Part shown: positions 34,279 to 42,588 of the stretch, piece by piece
Numbering within the stretch: position 1 is the stretch's first letter
How the letters are laid out: each line of letters opens with the position of its first letter
NCBI RefSeq assembly: GCF_017897595.1
Contig: NZ_JAGKIK010000006.1
Span: 212,360-276,359, forward strand
Origin: Aquimarina sp. U1-2
Lineage (GTDB): Bacteria > Bacteroidota > Bacteroidia > Flavobacteriales > Flavobacteriaceae
Reading direction: 5' to 3'
DNA: 64,000 bases
The notes under the pieces: generated by a model
The model's database searches: none
Seen by the model: the letters and a program-made list of their open reading frames with translations, nothing else
Told to the model about the DNA's origin: nothing
Program-made: the position numbers and the translations under genes

Positions 34279-35568
34279 TTACAATTCTAATGCTCTGGTA
34301 GCATTATTGTTCATTAATAATTCTTCAGGATTTTCTAGAGCTTCTTTTACCGCAACCAGAAATCCAACCGATTCTTTTCCATCGATAATTCTATGGTCAT
34401 ACGATAATGCAACATACATCACCGGTGCCACGACAATTTGACCATCTCTTACAATAGGACGTTCTACGATATTGTGCATTCCTAAAATAGCACTCTGCGG
34501 TGGATTAATGATGGGTGTAGACAGCATGCTTCCAAACACACCTCCGTTAGTGATGGTAAAAGTTCCTCCGGTCATTTCGTCGACTGTAATCTGTCCTTCC
34601 CTTGCTCGTATTGCCAATCGTTTTACTTCAGATTCGACACCTCTAAAACTGAGGTTTTCTGCGTTTCTGATTACCGGTACCATAAGTCCTTTCGGACCTG
34701 AAACCGCTATACTAATATCTTGAAAATCATAAGAAATCATTTCTTTTCCATCGATCATCGAATTCACAGCAGGAAACTGTTGTAGTGCTTTAACGCATGC
34801 CAGAGTAAAAAACGACATAAATCCTAAACTTACCCCGTGTTTATCTTTAAACCTTTCTTTATATTGACTACGCAAGTCGAATATGGGTTGCATATCTACC
34901 TCGTTGAAAGTAGTAAGCATAGCTGTTTCATTTTTAACCGAAACCAAGCGCTCTGCTACTTTACGGCGAAGCATAGACAGCTTCTTTCGACTTTCGCCCC
35001 TGCTACCTGGCCCGGGAGTACCCATAGATGGTTTTGCTTCTATAGCATCGGCTTTGGTAATTCTACCATCACGACCTGTTCCTTTGATTTCTGAAGCATC
35101 TATACCCTTTTCAGCGAGAACCTTTTTGGCCGCCGGAGAAGCTGTTCCCGTCGCATATGTATCTTGTTTTTGAGGAGGTGTGGTTGCTTTTGAAGGTGTT
35201 TGCGTTAAGGCTTCAGCTTTAGGACTATCGGCTTTGGCATCAGTTTTATCGCGTTGTTTATCAATATCCATAGCTGCATTGCCCGGACCACCTTCATCTC
35301 CTTCATTGTCTGCATTGCCCTCGGGCGCCTCGGCTTCTGTGTCAATAAGACATACTACCTCACCCACGGCAACGGCATCTCCTTCTTCCGCCTTTAAGGT
35401 AATAATACCGCTAGCCTCTGCCGGTAATTCTAGTGTTGCTTTATCACTATCAACCTCGGCAATGGCCTGGTCTTTTGTTACATAATCACCGTCTTCGACA
35501 AGCCATTGTGCTATTTCAACTTCTGTAATTGACTCCCCTGGTGATGGGACTTTCATTTCTAAAGCCAT
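34279..35568 (-). CDS. odhB: 2-oxoglutarate dehydrogenase E2 (dihydrolipoyl succinyltransferase)
   Basis: A 429-residue E2 subunit. The lipoyl domain (1-77) carries the modified lysine K43 in EVDSDKATLEL. An unusually acidic and then Lys/Thr/Pro-rich linker (about 78-145) precedes the E3-binding domain (about 146-182). The catalytic domain (about 195-429) ends with the active-site SYDHRIIDGKE histidine and aspartate. It transfers succinyl groups to CoA in the TCA cycle. E1 is encoded upstream at 36248-39022, but a toxin-antitoxin pair separates the two genes. Also known as sucB. Confidence 0.96.
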   Translation of the reverse strand: MALEMKVPSPGESITEVEIAQWLVEDGDYVTKDQAIAEVDSDKATLELPAEASGIITLKAEEGDAVAVGEVVCLIDTEAEAPEGNADNEGDEGGPGNAAMDIDKQRDKTDAKADSPKAEALTQTPSKATTPPQKQDTYATGTASPAAKKVLAEKGIDASEIKGTGRDGRITKADAIEAKPSMGTPGPGSRGESRKKLSMLRRKVAERLVSVKNETAMLTTFNEVDMQPIFDLRSQYKERFKDKHGVSLGFMSFFTLACVKALQQFPAVNSMIDGKEMISYDFQDISIAVSGPKGLMVPVIRNAENLSFRGVESEVKRLAIRAREGQITVDEMTGGTFTITNGGVFGSMLSTPIINPPQSAILGMHNIVERPIVRDGQIVVAPVMYVALSYDHRIIDGKESVGFLVAVKEALENPEELLMNNNATRALEL

Positions 35569-35612
35569 AATGTCTATTTATTTATTCGTTCTGAATTTTT
35601 TTTAAGAAAAAT

Positions 35613-35954
35613 TTACTGATTACTTTCAAGAATTTCTTTGATTTGAAAGTGTATTTCCGGAATAATATCTACTGTTGTGGTCCAAATAATATTTAGATTC
35701 ACTCCAAAATATTGATGTATCAATCTATCTCTCATTCCTGCCATATCACTCCAAGGTATTTCTGGATAGCAGTATCTAAAATCATTCGTTAAATTTTAAG
35801 TTGCTTCACCAATAACTTCCAAACTTCTTATTATTGCTTTTTGCAATACTATGTTATTTAAAAAATCATGTTTATCAATGTTTCTAGTGTGTTCTATAAT
35901 AAAGCTGCATTCATCAAATATATGTTCTAAAAACTCGATATTAGATTTTGACAT
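35613..35954 (-). pseudogene. HepT-like HEPN toxin, interrupted by an in-frame stop
   Basis: The minus strand from ATG 35952-35954 encodes a DUF86/HepT-type protein of 113 residues but with TAA at codon 53 (35796-35798), where family members have lysine (AAA-to-TAA change). Downstream the frame is intact and includes the HEPN RNase motif RDRLIHQY (R-x4-H-x-Y). The upstream part contains RSLEVIGEAT, also typical. The gene overlaps mntA by 14 bp, the usual arrangement. HepT is an RNase toxin neutralised by MntA through AMPylation of the motif tyrosine. The nonsense change suggests an inactivated toxin, unless it is a sequencing error. Confidence 0.85.
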
Positions 35955-36243
35955 AATGAACCTCTCTTAAAATATGCGGACCTATGTACTTACTCAATCC
36001 ATTTTTAGTAACTACATCAACCTTACTTTTATTAAAGAGATTATCAATAAAATAGCAAAAATCCATGAAATTCCTGAAATTTTCTTCTTTTGTATTAAAA
36101 TCTATCAAAATATCAATATCGCTATCTTCTTTTTGTTCTCCCCTTACATAAGAGCCAAAAAGTCCAAGTTCTCGAATTCCAAAGGATTTAATCTTATTTT
36201 TTTCAGTTTGATTCCTGGTAATGATATCTTCCTTGGTAAGCAT
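35941..36243 (-). CDS. MntA-like minimal nucleotidyltransferase antitoxin
   Basis: A 100-residue MNT-type nucleotidyltransferase. The active site is GSYVRGEQKEDSDIDILIDF, with G30-S31 and the metal aspartates D42 and D44. The ATG at 36243 is chosen because the upstream frame (to 36279) would run into the sucA 3' end. It lies 4 bp after the sucA stop and overlaps the hepT frame by 14 bp. MntA proteins AMPylate and so silence HepT toxins. The antitoxin frame is intact although the toxin frame is broken. Confidence 0.88.
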   Translation of the reverse strand: MLTKEDIITRNQTEKNKIKSFGIRELGLFGSYVRGEQKEDSDIDILIDFNTKEENFRNFMDFCYFIDNLFNKSKVDVVTKNGLSKYIGPHILREVHYVKI

Positions 36244-36247
36244 AAAT

Positions 36248-39022
36248 TTATCTTTTTTGATTATTTTTCTTTTTATCAAAAACGTAATCTATTACTTCTT
36301 GATGCCTTCTTTTTGATCGTGTTGCACTTCCTGCAGCTGGCGCCCCGTAAGGTCTTCTGCTGGCAAACCTAAACGTTTTTGCCTCTTCAAAATGCATCAG
36401 CATATGACTTAAAGCACCCATATTGCGAGGTTCTTCTTGCGCCCAAACCACATCTTCGGCTTTATATTTTTTGATCAATTTATTCATTTCTGAAGTTGGT
36501 AGCGGAAACAATTGCTCAATCCTAACTAAAGCTACATCATTTCTCTTTAAGTTTTCCTTCTCCTCTAGCAGATCATAATAGAACTTTCCTGTACAGAAAA
36601 CCAGTGACTTTACGTCTTTGGTCTTGGCATCGGGATCATCAAGTACGGTTTGAAAGCTTCCATTGGCAAACTCATCTACAGTAGAGACCACTTTTGGATG
36701 TCGTAGTAAACTTTTGGGTGTAAAAATAATAAGTGGTTTACGAAATTGTGCTTTCATCTGCCTTCGTAATAAGTGGAACATATTGGCAGGTGTCGTCACA
36801 TCGGCAACATACATGTTGTCTTTTGCGCAAAGTTGAAGATACCGCTCCATTCTGGCCGAAGAATGCTCTGCACCCTGACCTTCATACCCATGGGGCAACA
36901 ACATGACCAATCCATTTTGTAACTTCCATTTATCTTCTGCAGAGGATATATACTGGTCAATCATGATTTGGGCACCATTGCTGAAGTCTCCAAATTGTGC
37001 CTCCCATAGTGTTAAGGTGTCTGGACTTGCCATAGCATATCCATAGTCGAAACCTACTACACCATACTCAGACAATAAAGAATTATAAATGTAGAAATCT
37101 CCCTGGTCTCCTTTTAATTCGTTGAGCAAAAGCACTTCTTCTTCACTATCCTCTACCTTGATCACAGCATGCCGATGCGAGAAAGTACCGCGTTCTACAT
37201 CCTGACCGCTCATACGTACATCGTAACCTTCTTTCAAAAGTGAACCATAGGCTAATAACTCACCCATTGCCCAGTCGAGCTCGTCAGTTTCAAAAAACAT
37301 TTTATGTCTTTGATCGATCAATCGCTCTATTTTGCGCATGAACTTTTTATCTTCTGGCAGCTTAGTAATGACCTCAGCTATTTCAGTCAATTTATCTTTT
37401 GAAAAAGTCGTATCGATGGTTGCCATCATTTCATCCTCTTGCACACGTTCGAAACCGGCCCATTCATCCTGCATAAATGGTGTAATTATCGTTTTTTCCT
37501 GTTTGCGCGAATCTTCTAATTCTTCTTCAAGAGATGATTTGTATTCTTTTTCAAGTTTAGACACATAATCTTTATCAATAATGCCTTCGGCTATCAATTT
37601 ATCTGCATAGATATCTCGTGGGTTTTTGTGCTTAGCAATTGCTTTATACAACTTAGGCTGTGTAAATCGAGGTTCGTCTCCTTCGTTATGACCATATTTA
37701 CGATACCCCAGTAGATCTATGAATACATCCCGCTTAAAATTCATTCTAAAATCTAAAGCGAAATTAGTGGCATGCACAACGGCTTCGGCATCATCGGCAT
37801 TTACGTGCAAAACGGGAGATAACGTAACTTTACCTACATCGGTACAATACGTTGAAGATCGTGCATCTAAATAATTGGTAGTGAACCCGATTTGATTATT
37901 CACGACAATGTGAATGGTTCCCCCGGTTTTGTATCCATCCAGCTTTGCCATCTGAATGATTTCATATACCAAACCCTGACCTGCGATAGCCGCATCACCA
38001 TGTACTACGATAGGCAAAACACAAGAGGTATTTTCTTTATAATGCCGATCTTGCTTAGCTCTGGTAATTCCTTCAACAACTGCTCCAACGGTTTCTAGGT
38101 GAGATGGATTAGGCGCTATGTTCATATTAATAGCTTTGCCCGAATCTGTTTTTCGCTTAGAAGTCCACCCTAAGTGATACTTTACATCACCATCAAAAAC
38201 ATCTTCTTCATAATCCTTACCATCGAATTCACTAAAAATATCTTTTGGACTTTTACCAAAAATATTGGTTAACGTACTTAAACGACCCCTGTGAGCCATA
38301 CCCATCACAAATTCTTTGACTCCCAAATCGGCCGCTTTCTCTACCAAAGCATCTAGCGCCGGAATTAACGTTTCTCCCCCTTCTAGCGAGAATCGTTTTT
38401 GGCCCACATACTTGGTATGTAAAAACGTTTCAAAAGAAACTGCCTGATTTAATTTTTTAAGAATATGCTTTTTTTGATCTGCAGAAAATTTGGTTCTATT
38501 CGTATTAAAATTTATTCTCGACTGTATCCATTCGCGTTCCTGTGGATTACGAATATACATATACTCAATACCTATCGAATCACAATAAATTTGTTCTAGA
38601 TGAACGGTGATATTGCTTAGTGTATTTGGACCAATCCCAATGATTTCTCCCGCATTAAAAACTGTATTCAAATCGGCCTGGCTTAATCCGAAATTTTCTA
38701 ATGCCAGCGTTGGCCTATACTTTCTACGGTCTCTTACCGGATTGGTTTTGGTAAATAAGTGCCCACGTGTTCTATACGCATCAATTAACTGAACCACACG
38801 AAACTCCTTTTGAACATTCTCTGGGACAACTGTCGTTTCTCCCAATTCCTTTTCTACGTAAATCGTTTCTCCGGTCTCGTTGGCATTTTCTAAACCAAAA
38901 TCAAACCCCTGAAAAAAAGCCCTCCAACTAGGTTCTACGCTATCAGGGCTTTGTAAGTATTGATCGTATAAATCTGCAAAAAATGCGGTATGAGCCGCAT
39001 TCAAAAATGAATATTTATCCAT
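36248..39022 (-). CDS. sucA: 2-oxoglutarate dehydrogenase E1 component
   Basis: A 924-residue thiamine-diphosphate enzyme decarboxylating 2-oxoglutarate in the TCA cycle. The N-terminal E1 interaction segment FLNAAHTAFFADLYDQYLQ is followed by the TPP-binding region GMAHRGRLSTLTN, GDAAIAGQG and HIVVNNQIGFTT. The transketolase-like domain contains SGQDVERGTFSHRHAVI, and the C-terminal domain has LRRQMKAQFRKPLIIFTPKS. The frame extends upstream to a TTG at 39055, but the ATG at 39022 matches the family N terminus. odhB is downstream with mntA/hepT between them. Confidence 0.96.
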   Translation of the reverse strand: MDKYSFLNAAHTAFFADLYDQYLQSPDSVEPSWRAFFQGFDFGLENANETGETIYVEKELGETTVVPENVQKEFRVVQLIDAYRTRGHLFTKTNPVRDRRKYRPTLALENFGLSQADLNTVFNAGEIIGIGPNTLSNITVHLEQIYCDSIGIEYMYIRNPQEREWIQSRINFNTNRTKFSADQKKHILKKLNQAVSFETFLHTKYVGQKRFSLEGGETLIPALDALVEKAADLGVKEFVMGMAHRGRLSTLTNIFGKSPKDIFSEFDGKDYEEDVFDGDVKYHLGWTSKRKTDSGKAINMNIAPNPSHLETVGAVVEGITRAKQDRHYKENTSCVLPIVVHGDAAIAGQGLVYEIIQMAKLDGYKTGGTIHIVVNNQIGFTTNYLDARSSTYCTDVGKVTLSPVLHVNADDAEAVVHATNFALDFRMNFKRDVFIDLLGYRKYGHNEGDEPRFTQPKLYKAIAKHKNPRDIYADKLIAEGIIDKDYVSKLEKEYKSSLEEELEDSRKQEKTIITPFMQDEWAGFERVQEDEMMATIDTTFSKDKLTEIAEVITKLPEDKKFMRKIERLIDQRHKMFFETDELDWAMGELLAYGSLLKEGYDVRMSGQDVERGTFSHRHAVIKVEDSEEEVLLLNELKGDQGDFYIYNSLLSEYGVVGFDYGYAMASPDTLTLWEAQFGDFSNGAQIMIDQYISSAEDKWKLQNGLVMLLPHGYEGQGAEHSSARMERYLQLCAKDNMYVADVTTPANMFHLLRRQMKAQFRKPLIIFTPKSLLRHPKVVSTVDEFANGSFQTVLDDPDAKTKDVKSLVFCTGKFYYDLLEEKENLKRNDVALVRIEQLFPLPTSEMNKLIKKYKAEDVVWAQEEPRNMGALSHMLMHFEEAKTFRFASRRPYGAPAAGSATRSKRRHQEVIDYVFDKKKNNQKR

Positions 39023-39061
39023 ATGTAAGTACTCAATCGTCTTTTTTAACGACAAACACTA

Positions 39062-39069
39062 CAAAAATA
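39062..39069 (-). promoter_or_regulatory. Candidate -7 promoter element of sucA
   Basis: On the minus strand TATTTTTG matches TAnnTTTG and lies about 40 bp upstream of the sucA ATG (39022). It also argues against the TTG start at 39055, which would be close to the transcription start. Confidence 0.4.
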
Positions 39070-39238
39070 CAACAAATAGAATTTACTAACTATCGAAATA
39101 TCTATATTTATATAAGATTTTTTCTGAATTTTAACTCTGAAAGTATATATTCTTCAAACCTATTGACTTTTTATGGTGTTCGTCACTATTTTATATTAAT
39201 TTTGCTATTCTATGCTTGGTATATCATTTTAGATAGTA

Positions 39239-39327
39239 AACCTAGTTTATGCATTAGGACATCCCCGCCTGACATTTTAGTTAGAAAAAGGCGGGCGGGT
39301 ATTATGGCTTGAAACTACTGCAAAACC
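39239..39327. repeat. Partial MITE relative with an internal GC-rich hairpin
   Basis: GTTTATGCATTAG (39245-39257) and the 28 bases 39300-39327 match the left end and interior of the MITE at 12486-12498 and 12505-12532 (12/13 and 25/28). Between them sits an extra segment with a CCCGCCT / AGGCGGG stem (39264-39295). No right terminal repeat is visible; the sequence runs into the 3' end of the polyprenyl synthase gene. The remaining gap 39023-39238 holds only the sucA promoter. Confidence 0.6.
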
Positions 39328-39330
39328 GAG

Positions 39331-40311
39331 TTAAACACTTCTATTCATAAGTTTTGAACCGAATACTCGTAATAAATCTTTTTTTGAATCTGAAATATCC
39401 AAGTGATTTAATGTAGCAAATGCTTTTTGGGTATATTGTTCTATTTCTTTGCGGGTACGTTCTTTGGCTCCTGTGCTTTCAAACAGATGTTTCACGGTAC
39501 TTATTTTATCTGAAGGGTCATCAGGATTTAGTGAAAATAATCCTGCCAATTGCTTTTTTTCATCTTTTGATGCATATTCTAGTGATTTTAAATACAGAAA
39601 GGTTTTCTTATTTTCTATAATATCACCCCCAATTTGTTTTCCAAAAGTATCGGGATCACCAAATGCATCAAGATAATCATCCTGAAGCTGAAAAGCCAAT
39701 CCCAGTAATCTCCCGAAATCATAAATCGAGTTGCTACTATGTGTTGAAACTCCTGCGATAATAGCGCCCATTTTCATTGCGGCTCCTACCAAAACCGCAG
39801 TCTTATATTCTATCATTTTAATATATTCGGGAATGGTAACATCATCACGAGTTTCAAAATCGATATCATATTGTTGACCTTCGCATACTTCTATAGCTGT
39901 TTTTGTAAATAGTTGGGCAAGCTCTTTAAATGTGTTGCCTTCATAATTTTCAAATAATTGATATGCATTAATGAGCATAGCATCACCTGATAAGATTCCG
40001 GTATTTACATCCCATTTTTCATGAACGGTTTCTTCACCTCGACGTAACGGGGCAGCATCCATAATATCATCGTGAATCAGCGAAAAATTATGAAATACCT
40101 CTATAGCCAAAGCCGCATCTAGTGCTTCTTTGTAGGAGCCACCAAAAATCTCGGTTGCCATTAACACTAGCGTAGGTCGCAATCGCTTCCCCCCTAAACT
40201 TAAAATATATGCAATAGGTTCATATAAATTTTTGGGCTCTTTGGTTATTTTTTGCTTTGACAAATATTCCAAAAAGAACCCCTGGTACTCAGAAATGGTA
40301 TGCACAGTCAA
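39331..40311 (-). CDS. Polyprenyl diphosphate synthase
   Basis: A 326-residue all-helical trans-prenyltransferase. The first aspartate-rich motif is DDIMD (D81, D82, D85) within FSLIHDDIMDAAPLRRG, and the second is QLQDDYLDAFGD near residues 212-223. GGKRLRPTLVL at about 40-50 binds pyrophosphate. It condenses IPP with allylic diphosphates into a geranylgeranyl or longer chain for quinones or carotenoids; product length cannot be read safely. Substrates would come from the mevalonate pathway genes at 29.8-32.1 kb. It is divergent from the TetR efflux operon. Confidence 0.93.
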   Translation of the reverse strand: MTVHTISEYQGFFLEYLSKQKITKEPKNLYEPIAYILSLGGKRLRPTLVLMATEIFGGSYKEALDAALAIEVFHNFSLIHDDIMDAAPLRRGEETVHEKWDVNTGILSGDAMLINAYQLFENYEGNTFKELAQLFTKTAIEVCEGQQYDIDFETRDDVTIPEYIKMIEYKTAVLVGAAMKMGAIIAGVSTHSSNSIYDFGRLLGLAFQLQDDYLDAFGDPDTFGKQIGGDIIENKKTFLYLKSLEYASKDEKKQLAGLFSLNPDDPSDKISTVKHLFESTGAKERTRKEIEQYTQKAFATLNHLDISDSKKDLLRVFGSKLMNRSV

Positions 40312-40430
40312 TTTTTTCTGCTAAAATAAAAAACTATAGCCAAATCAATCGCAATTAACAATGATTTAGCTATAGCCGGTTATCTCTTAAAAGATCTAGT
40401 TTACGTGTATGTTAAATAAATGTAAAACTT

Positions 40431-40460
40431 AGGAAACTTTAATTGTTTTTTTAGTTTCCT
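40431..40460. promoter_or_regulatory. Candidate TetR operator (inverted repeat)
   Basis: AGGAAACT (40431-40438) and AGTTTCCT (40453-40460) are perfect inverted arms with a 14-bp spacer. They bracket the -33 element of the following promoter, a position suited to repression by the TetR protein encoded 42 bp downstream. Confidence 0.5.
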
Positions 40461-40472
40461 GATCTATATTTG
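40443..40472 (+). promoter_or_regulatory. Promoter of the TetR-efflux operon
   Basis: TTG at 40443-40445 and TATATTTG at 40465-40472 are separated by 19 bp, matching the Bacteroidota -33/-7 consensus. The first gene starts at 40502. Confidence 0.6.
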
Positions 40473-40501
40473 CTTCGGTTTATAAAAAATTATACCCAAT
40501 A

Positions 40502-41107
40502 ATGAAAGAGAAAATTATAGAAAAGGCCAATGATATGTTTTTGAATTTGGGTTTCAAAAGTGTGACTATGGATGATCTTGCTTCAGAAATGGGCATGTCA
40601 AAAAAAACTATTTATACACATTTTCAAAACAAAACAAAGCTTGTAGAAGCAACTACCGATCATTTGTTTTGTAGTATTTGTGATGGTATTAACGGTATAC
40701 TTGATCAAAAGCATGATCCAATAGAAGAGTTGTATGCCATCAAGGCCTTTGTAATGAATCATCTCAAAAATGAAAAGACAGCACCGCTACACCAATTAGA
40801 AAAATATTATCCTCACATTCACCAAGGATTAAAGACGAAGCAATTTGAAATATTTCAGGATTGTGTGGTTGATAATTTAAAGCGAGGTATAGAAAAAGGG
40901 GTGTTTAGAAAAAATATCGATATACAATTTATTTCAAGAATATATTTTATAGGTAGTGTTGGGATTAAAAACAAAAACATGTTTCCCGAACATATGTTTC
41001 CGGTAGGAAAATTAATGGATGATTACCTAGAATATCACATTTTAGGTATCACTACCGAAAAAGGACGAAAAATTTTAAACACTCTCATTAAAGAAGATCA
41101 AATATGA
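40502..41107 (+). CDS. TetR family transcriptional regulator
   Basis: A 201-residue regulator. The N-terminal HTH (about 3-50) reads ANDMFLNLGFKSVTMDDLA, then MSKKTIYTHFQNK, the standard TetR recognition helix. The remaining helices form the ligand-binding and dimer domain. It is the first gene of an operon with tolC, an adaptor and an RND pump (4-bp overlap with tolC), so it probably represses this efflux system, acting at the inverted repeat 40431-40460. The ligand is unknown. Confidence 0.93.
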   Translation: MKEKIIEKANDMFLNLGFKSVTMDDLASEMGMSKKTIYTHFQNKTKLVEATTDHLFCSICDGINGILDQKHDPIEELYAIKAFVMNHLKNEKTAPLHQLEKYYPHIHQGLKTKQFEIFQDCVVDNLKRGIEKGVFRKNIDIQFISRIYFIGSVGIKNKNMFPEHMFPVGKLMDDYLEYHILGITTEKGRKILNTLIKEDQI

Positions 41108-42459
41108 AAAACAACCTTTGGATAGTTTTTTTTAGTTGGCTATTTACCAACGCGCTATTTTCGCAACAACCACAAGGCGATGTTACCTACTCATTTACGC
41201 TAGACGATGCTATTGAGTTTGCTCTAGAGAATAGTTATCAATCGATCAACGCACGTCGCGATGTAGCCAAAGCCATAAAGCAAAAATGGGAAGCTACGGC
41301 AGATGGGCTTCCTCAAATTGACGGACTTGTTGATTATCAAAATCAGTTGAAACAACAACCTTTACTTCTTCCGGGAGCTGCCGCTGGTATGCCAGAAGTT
41401 GAGTTCGTAGAGTTATTTGGACCATCACAACAACTTTCTGCCACTGCCACTTTGAGTCAAAAGATTTTTGACGGATCGTATCTTGTGGGTATCGAAGCTG
41501 CAAAGAGTTTTTTACAATACTCTGATGATGTCGAAGAAAAAACCCAGCTCGAAGTTCGAAAAGGGGTGGTTAACGCCTATGGCAGTGTTTTGGTAGCTCA
41601 GGAAAGTGTACAGATCCTTAAAAAAAATCTAGGTGCTCTTGAAAAAAACTACCTCGAAACCAAAAAGATTTTTGAAAATGGTCTTGCTGAAGAAGAGGAC
41701 GTCGAACAACTGCAAATCACTTTTTTACAAATTACAAATCAGTTAAATAACGCAGAACGTCTCGAAAAAATCGCTCGGCAAATGTTTAATTTAACGATTG
41801 GGGTTGATGTAAATGCCACTACGGTCTTAACAGACTCTTTGGATGATCTGTCGATGAAGAACATGAATTCTTCAATAATTACAACACCTTTTATCTTGGA
41901 GAATAACATAGATTATCGTCTGGCATACTTACTCACAGAGCAAACTCGATTAGAACTCAAGCTCGAAAAAAGTAGGGCATTACCAAGGTTAACCGCTTTT
42001 ATTAATTATGGTACTGCTGCTTTTGATAATGATTTTGTGTTTTTGGATAGTGAGACACCATGGTTTCAATCTTCTATATTAGGAGCTAGTCTTAACATCC
42101 CTATTTTTAGTTCCCTACGCAGAAGTGCGAGAACACAACAAGCAAAAATAGCCGACGAGCAGGCAAAAACCGATCTATTGAGAGCGCAGCAAGAAATCGA
42201 GTTACAATACAATACCGCTATAAATGATTTCAAATTTTCTATAGAAAGTTATGATACTGCCAAACAAAATTTAGCACTGGCAGAACGCATAGAGCAAAAG
42301 AATCAAATTAAATATTCTGAGGGTCTTGCTTCAAGTTTTGAGCTCAGGCAAGCCCAGCTTCAATTGTATTCTTCGCAAGACGAACTTTTAAATGCGATGC
42401 TCAATATTATTAATAATAAAGCTGCCTTAGAAACCATATTAAACACCCCTGCCAAATAA
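41104..42459 (+). CDS. TolC family outer-membrane efflux protein
   Basis: A 451-residue outer-membrane factor. A signal peptide (about 1-20) is followed by two long helical repeats (about 30-240 and 250-450) typical of OEP proteins, with coiled-coil stretches such as ALEKNYLETKKIFENGLAEE and LALAERIEQKNQIKYSEGLA. It forms the outer-membrane duct of the tripartite pump with the next two gene products. The start overlaps the TetR gene by 4 bp. Confidence 0.93.
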   Translation: MKNNLWIVFFSWLFTNALFSQQPQGDVTYSFTLDDAIEFALENSYQSINARRDVAKAIKQKWEATADGLPQIDGLVDYQNQLKQQPLLLPGAAAGMPEVEFVELFGPSQQLSATATLSQKIFDGSYLVGIEAAKSFLQYSDDVEEKTQLEVRKGVVNAYGSVLVAQESVQILKKNLGALEKNYLETKKIFENGLAEEEDVEQLQITFLQITNQLNNAERLEKIARQMFNLTIGVDVNATTVLTDSLDDLSMKNMNSSIITTPFILENNIDYRLAYLLTEQTRLELKLEKSRALPRLTAFINYGTAAFDNDFVFLDSETPWFQSSILGASLNIPIFSSLRRSARTQQAKIADEQAKTDLLRAQQEIELQYNTAINDFKFSIESYDTAKQNLALAERIEQKNQIKYSEGLASSFELRQAQLQLYSSQDELLNAMLNIINNKAALETILNTPAK

Positions 42460-42588
42460 ATAATAAGCATCATGAAGAAACATAAGTCTAATAACCGCAA
42501 CATTGCTTCAGTCAAGGTGAGGCCACATAGTTTCCGCGCTACACATCATTCAGATATAACCACTGTTCAAACAATAAATACTTCTCAA

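Noticed and set aside
34837..35485. Plus-strand frames opposite odhB
   Set aside because: Shadows of the acidic, Ala/Pro/Lys-rich E2 linker; serine/alanine-rich low-complexity translations.
42472..42588. 39-residue N-terminal extension of the efflux adaptor
   Set aside because: A lipoprotein signal peptide begins at 42589; extension would place it internally.
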